Assembly: GCA_013140405.1 (NCBI GenBank)
Contig: JABFSV010000490.1
Coordinates: 1-15,309 of the forward strand
DNA from: Methyloglobulus sp.
GTDB lineage: Bacteria; Pseudomonadota; Gammaproteobacteria; Methylococcales; Methylomonadaceae
Direction of reading: 5' to 3'
Length of the DNA stretch: 15,309 bases
Positions within the stretch are counted from its first letter, which is position 1, and each line of letters opens with the position of its first letter. A program made the translations under genes and the position numbers. Below, one piece after another: positions 1 through 4,931 of this stretch. The notes beneath the pieces are model-generated. The model did not search any database. It was not told where the DNA came from and worked only from the letters and a program-made list of their open reading frames with translations.

Positions 1-2
1 GA

Positions 3-656
3 GTCCTCATTCATTATTCCGCACTGCCTGAAGCCCCCGTGACCGCCACCTGCGTAGGGGAAAACGTCGGGCAAATCATGGATTGCCTAGTTGCAAAACA
101 AGTTGGGCTGGTCGCCCATAAGCCGCAAAAAGACAAACCCCCAGAATTTTGGTTGTTGGGTTCCAGCGTGGGCAGTTGTCAGGCGGTGACGGTAGCAGCT
201 TCGCCTATACAAAAAATAGCCGCAGAGCCTACACCAGAAGCATTAGCGGCAGCTGAACTAGCCCTACAAGAGCAAACAGATCACCTGCTGAAACAAACCC
301 AATCCAAAGACCCCAACCAACGTGCCGAAGGAATCGGCAACCTGGGCGCAGTAGGGCCTAAAGATGACCCTGCTGTTGATGAAGCCTTGCGGACGGCTAT
401 GAACGACAAAAATGCCGATGTCAGGGCGCAGGCCATCAGAAGTATTGTGTTACGCGGCGGTGAAGAAGTCGCTGGCCAACAAGGCTTGGCGCTAAAGGAT
501 AACGATGTCAACGTCAGGTTGACAGCGGTCAGCGACATCCAAGACGATGAAATCTTGTTACAACAAGCGCTCAACGATAGCGACCAATCAGTACGTGACT
601 TGGCAAAAGACAAGCTGCAAGACCTGGCTTTCCGGCAAAACAAGGGCGAACAATGA
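3..656 (+). CDS. HEAT-repeat protein, 5' end outside window
   Basis: The reading frame is open from the left edge (codons from base 3) to TGA at 654-656, so the true start is probably upstream. A GTG at 39 is the first start-type codon inside the window, but the 12 codons before it are open. The N-terminal part contains Cys residues (TCVGENVG, IMDCL, GSCQ) and resembles nothing I can name. An Ala/Glu-rich helical segment follows (PEALAAAELALQEQTDHLL). The C-terminal ~110 residues form about three HEAT-like helical pairs, with the recurring pattern D-x-x-x-x-V-R-x-x-A (NADVRAQAIRSI, DVNVRLTAVSDI, DQSVRDLAKDKL). HEAT repeats are protein-interaction scaffolds; the partner is unknown. The HEAT assignment is fairly secure; the cellular role is not. 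Confidence 0.7.
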   Translation, partial: VLIHYSALPEAPVTATCVGENVGQIMDCLVAKQVGLVAHKPQKDKPPEFWLLGSSVGSCQAVTVAASPIQKIAAEPTPEALAAAELALQEQTDHLLKQTQSKDPNQRAEGIGNLGAVGPKDDPAVDEALRTAMNDKNADVRAQAIRSIVLRGGEEVAGQQGLALKDNDVNVRLTAVSDIQDDEILLQQALNDSDQSVRDLAKDKLQDLAFRQNKGEQ

Positions 657-760
657 ATGCGATGGCAGGGATAACCCAGATGAACCAATCACACAGAAAA
701 ACAGCATGGCTGCCTAAACGTAACGGGCAACCATGCGCACCGAAATGGTGCCAAGGATAG
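653..760 (+). CDS. possible 35-residue small ORF overlapping the HEAT gene stop
   Basis: An ATG overlaps the upstream stop codon in an ATGA arrangement. It has a plausible ribosome-binding site, AAGGG at 642-646, six bases before it, inside the last codons of the HEAT gene. The frame encodes about 35 residues (starts MNAMAGITQMNQ, ends CAPKWCQG) with two Cys and a basic centre. No signal peptide or recognisable family is seen. The overlap and ribosome-binding site suggest translational coupling, but an ORF this short can arise by chance. Confidence 0.2.
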   Translation: MNAMAGITQMNQSHRKTAWLPKRNGQPCAPKWCQG

Positions 761-846
761 CGCTTCACCGATTGCTGTTGACAGAAGGCAGTCGGCAAAA
801 CTGGCAAGTGGATATTAGCGTATCCCCTGTCAAAACAACGCTGTAT

Positions 847-869
847 CGCCGCGAGATGCTCGTGCGGCG
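847..869 (+). terminator. GC-rich stem-loop with weak T-run
   Basis: CGCCGC (847-852) pairs with GCGGCG (864-869). GAG/CTC can extend the stem past a small bulge. A run of five T lies at 877-881, seven bases after the stem. It may end transcription from the HEAT gene, or sit in the leader of the secreted-protein gene that starts at 905. The T-run is too distant for a convincing intrinsic terminator. Confidence 0.3.
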
Positions 870-904
870 GTCAGCATTTTTCTTCTCAACTACGAGACAA
901 TAAT

Positions 905-1399
905 ATGTTAAATAAAATGTTTTTTAAAGAAGTTTTAATCGCTACAACACTGTTGGCAGCATCAGGTTATACGGTAATGGCGCAAGCGCATTGTCTTAAT
1001 AATCAGACAATAACCAATAACAGTAACAATTTCCAATGGGATACTTATGTTGCCGTCTGTCCTGCTGGAACGACTGGACTTTCTGGCAGGATAAGCAAGC
1101 AAGCCGGAACAGGTTCGGTGTCTATGGAAATAGGCAAAGGAACATTTGCACATACGACCGCAAGTGATGCCACCATAACCGCTTCAAGTTGCGATGCTGT
1201 TACAGGGAACATAACTGCCGCTGCATCGGCTGTTACTGTGCCAACTGTAAATGGTGGCCCAGGGCAATACACAATTATGGTTTCTAAAAACTCATCGAAC
1301 AGCCATACCTATGATATGGAATGGCATTGCGTGAACAATGATGCCCCTGAAGGACAAGACGATCCTGCCGTTGAAATCCAAAATATCAATAACCACTAA
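905..1399 (+). CDS. secreted four-cysteine protein of unknown family
   Basis: The 164-residue protein has a clear Sec signal peptide: Lys at positions 4 and 8, a hydrophobic core around residues 10-20, and a cleavage motif AQA at 26-28, which would leave His29-Cys30 as the new N-terminus. A second possible cut is after Ala26. The mature part is Thr/Ser/Asn/Ala-rich and looks beta-sandwich-like. It has four Cys (30, 52, 96, 142), enough for two disulfides, and ends acidic (APEGQDDPAVEIQ). No strong ribosome-binding site precedes the ATG. A stem-loop terminator follows directly, so it is probably transcribed alone. I do not recognise the family. An N-terminal His after cleavage is reminiscent of secreted copper proteins, but the other ligands cannot be identified. 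Confidence 0.75.
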   Translation: MLNKMFFKEVLIATTLLAASGYTVMAQAHCLNNQTITNNSNNFQWDTYVAVCPAGTTGLSGRISKQAGTGSVSMEIGKGTFAHTTASDATITASSCDAVTGNITAAASAVTVPTVNGGPGQYTIMVSKNSSNSHTYDMEWHCVNNDAPEGQDDPAVEIQNINNH

Positions 1400-1410
1400 C
1401 GCCAACTGAT

Positions 1411-1463
1411 GGTTGACTGAAGAATGATGGCTAAATCATCCTGATCCAGTTAACCGTCTTTTT
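1411..1463 (+). terminator. rho-independent terminator after the secreted-protein gene
   Basis: GGTTGACTG (1411-1419) pairs with CAGTTAACC (1447-1455), with one G-U pair in RNA. An inner helix can form between GATG (1426-1429) and CATC (1437-1440). Five T residues follow at 1459-1463. It lies 12 bases after the stop at 1399. Confidence 0.55.
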
Positions 1464-1477
1464 AGTGTTCACACAGA

Positions 1478-1504
1478 GAGGATAACGTTATAGACGTTAT
1501 CCTC
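1478..1504 (+). terminator. perfect 11-bp stem-loop
   Basis: GAGGATAACGT (1478-1488) and ACGTTATCCTC (1494-1504) are perfect inverted complements around a 5-base loop. The tail ATTTCT is only weakly T-rich. It may be a second terminator in tandem with 1411-1463, an operator, or an RNA-stabilising element about 100 bases before the first lipoprotein gene. Which of these applies cannot be settled from sequence. Confidence 0.45.
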
Positions 1505-1607
1505 ATTTCTACATATTCCAGTAAAAAGTTAGCTTGCAAATCCGTCTGCCAAGAAAGCTATGGTTAAAATAAAACTGCTTTGCAGACCCGTAAATAACAG
1601 GGGACTT

Positions 1608-1826
1608 ATGTTAACCAATATCGATGTCACAATAATTTTATTCTTAACTATTTTGCTCACCGCTTGCGCCCCTGTACAACCCTGGGAGCGCGGCAATCTT
1701 GCCAAGCCGCAGATGGCGTTGGACCCGTATCCTTTGCAAAGTGCGCTACGGGCGCACAACTACGGTAGCCGCGAGGCGGCGGCGGGCGGTAATGCAGCAC
1801 AAGGGGGTGGGTGTGGCTGTTATTAA
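1608..1826 (+). CDS. DUF4266-like lipoprotein, copy 1
   Basis: The protein has 72 residues: a 19-residue lipoprotein signal with lipobox LLTAC, then a 53-residue mature peptide beginning CAPVQPWERGN and ending GGGCGCY. I chose ATG 1608 because AGGGG (1599-1603) lies just upstream and the signal peptide is then normal in length; an in-frame ATG at 1560 would add 16 residues before it. The VQPWER motif and Gly-Cys-Gly-Cys tail match my memory of the DUF4266 family, usually found next to DUF3570 genes. The mature peptide differs from copies 2 and 3 at only two positions. Its C-terminal codons carry the ribosome-binding site and start of the next gene. The function is unknown; the Cys pair could be redox-active, metal-binding or modified. 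Confidence 0.88.
   Translation: MLTNIDVTIILFLTILLTACAPVQPWERGNLAKPQMALDPYPLQSALRAHNYGSREAAAGGNAAQGGGCGCY
1801..1815 (+). promoter_or_regulatory. embedded ribosome-binding site and GTG start of barrel gene 1
   Basis: AAGGGGG (1801-1807) lies five bases before GTG (1813-1815), in frame with the long barrel ORF and 11 bases before the lipoprotein stop codon ends. The same bases encode the Gly-rich tail of the lipoprotein. The arrangement recurs in cassettes 2 and 3, which decides the start. Confidence 0.65.
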
Positions 1827-4656
1827 GCGGAAAGCAAAAAAACCATATAAGCGTAAGGGATCTTTGGTTAAGTCCTTCGACGGCCAACGGAAGTGCCCGA
1901 GATACAAGCTCAGTACGAACAGTAATCTATTGGGTTCGGCGGCGTTAAGTCCGTTCGTGGTAAGCCTGTCGAACCATTTATTCCCTAGTGGATATGAACG
2001 GACTCAACAGCCTAAAAGGGGTGTTGAAAAACCAGATTGCGTTTCTCTGCAAGCATTAACCGCCGCCGCCCTCATCTTGCCCAGCTTATTCCAACCCGCA
2101 GCGCAAGCCGCCGATGACGACGAAGTGGATTTCCAATACAGCCATTATCAGGAAGGCAAGCGCGATATTTATGGAGGGCTTTCAGATGAAATTACGCAAG
2201 CGGTCAGCGTAGTAAAATACCCCACCAACTTAAACCCGATTGAGGTGGACAGCTTGCATGGCAGCGCACGTATTTCACTTACTGACCGCGTCAAGTTTGC
2301 TTTTAATTACACGCAAGATACTTGGTCTGGCGCAACACCACTATCAACAGCGCCTGCGCTTGCTCTTGGCAATCGGCCTCATTTTAACGGGACAACTATC
2401 ACAGGAGCCTCTCCCTATGCCCAAGAATTACTACAATCATATTTTGATCAACAGCTAAACCCGTTGCAAATAAAGGGTATTGATCCTAATACAGGGAATT
2501 ATGTCTACAGTCCCGCCACTAGTAGTAGACTTGTACACACACTGGCGGCTGCTTCGCCGGAGACGCGCAAGCAGGGCGATTTCAAGCTCAGCTATGAATG
2601 GGATGAAGCGGCGTTGGAAGTGGGCGGCGGCATTTCCATTGAAAACGACTTTGAATCCCGCTTTGCCAGCTTGGGTGGGCGCATGGATTTCAACGGCAAG
2701 CAGACGACAGCTAATGCAAACATCAGTTATACCGACAGCGACATTACTGTCACACTTGATCCTGAATCGTTTCCATTTATTGATCGGGAAAATTACAATG
2801 ATAAAATCGATCTGTCCTACGACAGCAAAAGTAAGCCTATCGGTGGTCAACTGCTCGACAAGCGTCAAGACTGGAGCGCCCAACTTGGCCTGACCCAGAT
2901 TCTCAACCAGGGCGCGCTGCTTAATCTGGGCGTAAACTACACCCGCAGCACGGGATTTTTGGCAAATCCATATAAATTGGTAACAGTGGTATATCTTAAT
3001 CCCTTGCTATCCCAACTGACTACGGCAGAGCCTTTACAAGAACCGATAGTTGGTATTGCCAATAGCCGTATGGAAGTGCGCCCCGACGAGCGTAATCAGT
3101 TTAACTGGAATGCAGGTTACGTCCAGTACATTGAGCCTCTGGACGCGGCACTGCATTTTGATTACCACTTCACCCATGACGACTGGGACATTAACGCCCA
3201 TACCTTTGAGGCGGACTGGGTGCAACCTTTGGGAGCAGGCTGGACGGTCACGCCCCGTGTGCGTTACTACTCGCAGTCCAACGCGGACTTTTACACCCCC
3301 TATGTACAGACTGTAGAAGTGCTCGATGATGAAACGGGGCTGCCAGTTGCTTCCAAACTAAACCGCTCAATACCTACCAATTATTCCAGTGATCATCGGT
3401 TATCTGGCTTTGGCACATTAAGCGGCGGGGTGACTGTTAACAAACAATTTACCAAAGGCATTCAACTGGAAGCGGGCATTGAATATTACAGCCATGCCGG
3501 TAATTTGAAGCTGGGCGGCGGAGGTGAACAGGATTTCGCCGATTATGACTATTTTTCCGCTAATGCCGCGCTAAAAGTCAATTTATCGGCTGTAGGTTCT
3601 GGCGGAGGTAGCAGTCATAATGGATATTCTGGTCATGAACATCATCACTCATCTAATGCCCCTGCGGGGGTTATGTATGACCACAGTTTGGATAAATCTG
3701 GAGATATCATGTTTGGCTACCGCTTTATGCGTAATGAACAGGCGGGTGACATGCTTAATGGTTCGCAAGTGGTTGATGCCGATACTGTACGCTTTAACGG
3801 CTGTGCAGACCAGGAATGCAAAGTCTCACCAGACTATATGGCAATGAATATGCACATGCTGGATCTTATGTACGCCCCCACCGATTGGCTTACATTGATG
3901 TTAATGCCGCAGTGGGTGGATATGGAAATGACCATGACCCCATTGTTTGAAACAATCTTGGGAGGACACGCTCATGGCACTGCAGTTCATAGCCACCAGA
4001 CGGGCGGTATCGGCGATACTGGTCTGTATGCCTTGTTCAAGCTATTTGATAAATCTGACCATCATCTGACTCTCAGCATAGGCGGCACGGCCCCTACTGG
4101 TGATGACGAAGTGACACTCAGAATAACTGATACAAATCCCGCACCCAACACACCCATTCACTACGGTATGCAGCTTGGCAGTGGCACTTGGGATTTCAAG
4201 CCTAGCCTGACTTACACGGGAAAGCAGGATGCGTTTTCCTGGGGCGCACAAGTGACCGGAACCAGGCGCTTGGAAGGACGAAACGAATCTAACTTTGCTT
4301 TTGGTGATATTTTCCAGAGTAGCGTTTGGGGTGGTTACCACTGGACTAACTGGCTGTCTACAACGGTTCGAGGTATTTATACTTGGCAAGATAAAATTCA
4401 TGGCGAATACCTACCGCTAACATTAAGGCAAGGCACTCCCTATAAACCAACACACATAGGCCCCTTCGATCAACCTGCTAACTACGGCGGTCAGTTTGTT
4501 GAGTTGGGCTTGGGTATCAACGTGAGCATACCCAGCGGCGCATTTGCTGGCAACACGCTTAAATTTGAGTGGCTACAACCAGTACATACCGATGTCAACG
4601 GCTACCAACTTGACCGCGACGGGGCGTTGTCGTTTACTTGGAGTTATGGGTTTTAA
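1813..4656 (+). CDS. DUF3570-like/transporter-like fused outer-membrane barrel protein, copy 1
   Basis: The protein has about 947 residues from the coupled GTG. Residues 2-76 are a basic, largely repeat-derived extension. Residues 77-99 are a Sec signal core ending AAQA. The mature protein opens with the acidic ADDDE and a DFQYSHYQEGKRDI motif typical of DUF3570. The N-terminal barrel (~100-595) has alternating strands and ends ANAALKVNL. A Gly/His linker (~597-617, HEHHH) leads to a second barrel (~618-947). That part has the pattern of 'transporter/phenol MetA-like' outer-membrane proteins: a Met/His strand (MAMNMHMLDLM), HQTGGIGDTGLYALFKLF, GSGTWDFKPSLTYTG. The C-terminus WSYGF fits BAM recognition. 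Cys664 and Cys669 are the only conserved Cys pair. It is probably cotranslated with the lipoprotein upstream. The substrate is unknown. Confidence 0.85.
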   Translation: MAVIKRKAKKPYKRKGSLVKSFDGQRKCPRYKLSTNSNLLGSAALSPFVVSLSNHLFPSGYERTQQPKRGVEKPDCVSLQALTAAALILPSLFQPAAQAADDDEVDFQYSHYQEGKRDIYGGLSDEITQAVSVVKYPTNLNPIEVDSLHGSARISLTDRVKFAFNYTQDTWSGATPLSTAPALALGNRPHFNGTTITGASPYAQELLQSYFDQQLNPLQIKGIDPNTGNYVYSPATSSRLVHTLAAASPETRKQGDFKLSYEWDEAALEVGGGISIENDFESRFASLGGRMDFNGKQTTANANISYTDSDITVTLDPESFPFIDRENYNDKIDLSYDSKSKPIGGQLLDKRQDWSAQLGLTQILNQGALLNLGVNYTRSTGFLANPYKLVTVVYLNPLLSQLTTAEPLQEPIVGIANSRMEVRPDERNQFNWNAGYVQYIEPLDAALHFDYHFTHDDWDINAHTFEADWVQPLGAGWTVTPRVRYYSQSNADFYTPYVQTVEVLDDETGLPVASKLNRSIPTNYSSDHRLSGFGTLSGGVTVNKQFTKGIQLEAGIEYYSHAGNLKLGGGGEQDFADYDYFSANAALKVNLSAVGSGGGSSHNGYSGHEHHHSSNAPAGVMYDHSLDKSGDIMFGYRFMRNEQAGDMLNGSQVVDADTVRFNGCADQECKVSPDYMAMNMHMLDLMYAPTDWLTLMLMPQWVDMEMTMTPLFETILGGHAHGTAVHSHQTGGIGDTGLYALFKLFDKSDHHLTLSIGGTAPTGDDEVTLRITDTNPAPNTPIHYGMQLGSGTWDFKPSLTYTGKQDAFSWGAQVTGTRRLEGRNESNFAFGDIFQSSVWGGYHWTNWLSTTVRGIYTWQDKIHGEYLPLTLRQGTPYKPTHIGPFDQPANYGGQFVELGLGINVSIPSGAFAGNTLKFEWLQPVHTDVNGYQLDRDGALSFTWSYGF
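1871..1923. repeat. interspersed repeat copy inside barrel gene 1 (TTCGAC...GAAC family)
   Basis: This 53-bp segment matches 7767-7819 at about 43 of 53 positions, including the shared core CAAGCTCAGTACGAAC. Here it lies in frame within the N-terminal extension of the first barrel protein. The second copy is intergenic. It resembles the widespread 'TTCGACAGGCTCAG...CGAAC' palindromic repeats of proteobacterial genomes. Confidence 0.7.
1948..2004. repeat. palindromic repeat unit inside barrel gene 1
   Basis: AGTCCGTTC (1948-1956) and GAACGGACT (1996-2004) are perfect 9-bp inverted complements. The interior TTCGTGGTAAGCCTGTCGAA is an inverted relative of the TTCGAC...CGAAC core at 1871-1923. 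Together the two units form a palindromic element of about 130 bp that is translated in frame as part of the protein's N-terminus. Confidence 0.6.
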
Positions 4657-4700
4657 CCTTTTCAACTCAAGCCTTACTTTCAACTTTTTGGATTAAGTCA
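4612..4700 (+). repeat. direct repeat, 3' end and flank of barrel gene 1
   Basis: The first 57 bases (4612-4668) are identical to 7627-7683, and the remaining 32 align without gaps with few differences. The segment covers the last coding triplets (DRDGALSFTWSYGF), the stop and about 44 bases of 3' flank. The third cassette does not share it. Confidence 0.85.
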
Positions 4701-4706
4701 CTGAAT

Positions 4707-4931
4707 ATGTCCCTGTCAAAAATAGTTCTTGGTATATGCCTCTGTTTAAACCTGTTGTGTGTTGTTGCCTGTGTTCCAGTGCAACCCTGGGAGCGGGGGA
4801 ACTTAGCTAAGCCGCAAATGGCCTTGGACCCTTATCCTTTGCAAAGCGCTTTACGCGCACATAATTACGGCAGCCGGGAAGCGGCGGCAGGTGGCAACGC
4901 GGCGCAAGGGGGTGGTTGTGGGTGTTATTAA
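4707..4931 (+). CDS. DUF4266-like lipoprotein, copy 2
   Basis: The protein has 74 residues: a 21-residue signal with lipobox VVAC, then the same 53-residue mature peptide as copy 1 except Val for Ala after the lipidated Cys. I chose ATG 4707, 50 bases after the barrel 1 stop; an upstream in-frame ATG at 4638 lies inside the barrel 1 gene and would bury the signal peptide. No good ribosome-binding site is visible. Comparing the mature codons with copy 1, I count about 29 of 53 changed synonymously against a single amino-acid change, which indicates strong protein-level constraint. The short gap to barrel 1 suggests cotranscription with cassette 1. Confidence 0.87.
   Translation: MSLSKIVLGICLCLNLLCVVACVPVQPWERGNLAKPQMALDPYPLQSALRAHNYGSREAAAGGNAAQGGGCGCY
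4906..4920 (+). promoter_or_regulatory. embedded ribosome-binding site and GTG start of barrel gene 2
   Basis: AAGGGGG (4906-4912), a 5-base spacer and GTG (4918-4920) lie within the lipoprotein's GGGCGCY codons. In this copy no ATG, GTG or TTG occurs between here and the signal-peptide core, so this start is close to forced. Confidence 0.7.

Noticed and set aside
1534..1570. Promoter for cassette 1 (TTGCAA with TAAAAT or TATGGT)
   Set aside because: The spacings (25 or 19 bases) and hexamer matches are too poor to claim a promoter.
1699..1812. Longer N-terminus for barrel 1 (and likewise 4891-4917 and 7997-8068 for copies 2 and 3)
   Set aside because: These ATGs lie deep in the lipoprotein genes, at different distances in each copy. 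The SD-spaced GTG is conserved in all three.
1657..1887. Minus-strand ORF across lipoprotein 1
   Set aside because: It is antisense to a strongly conserved lipoprotein and has no features of its own.
2455..2883. 142-codon ORF on the minus strand
   Set aside because: It lies wholly inside barrel gene 1, has no ribosome-binding site or recognisable domain, and the plus-strand frame shows clear conserved protein motifs.
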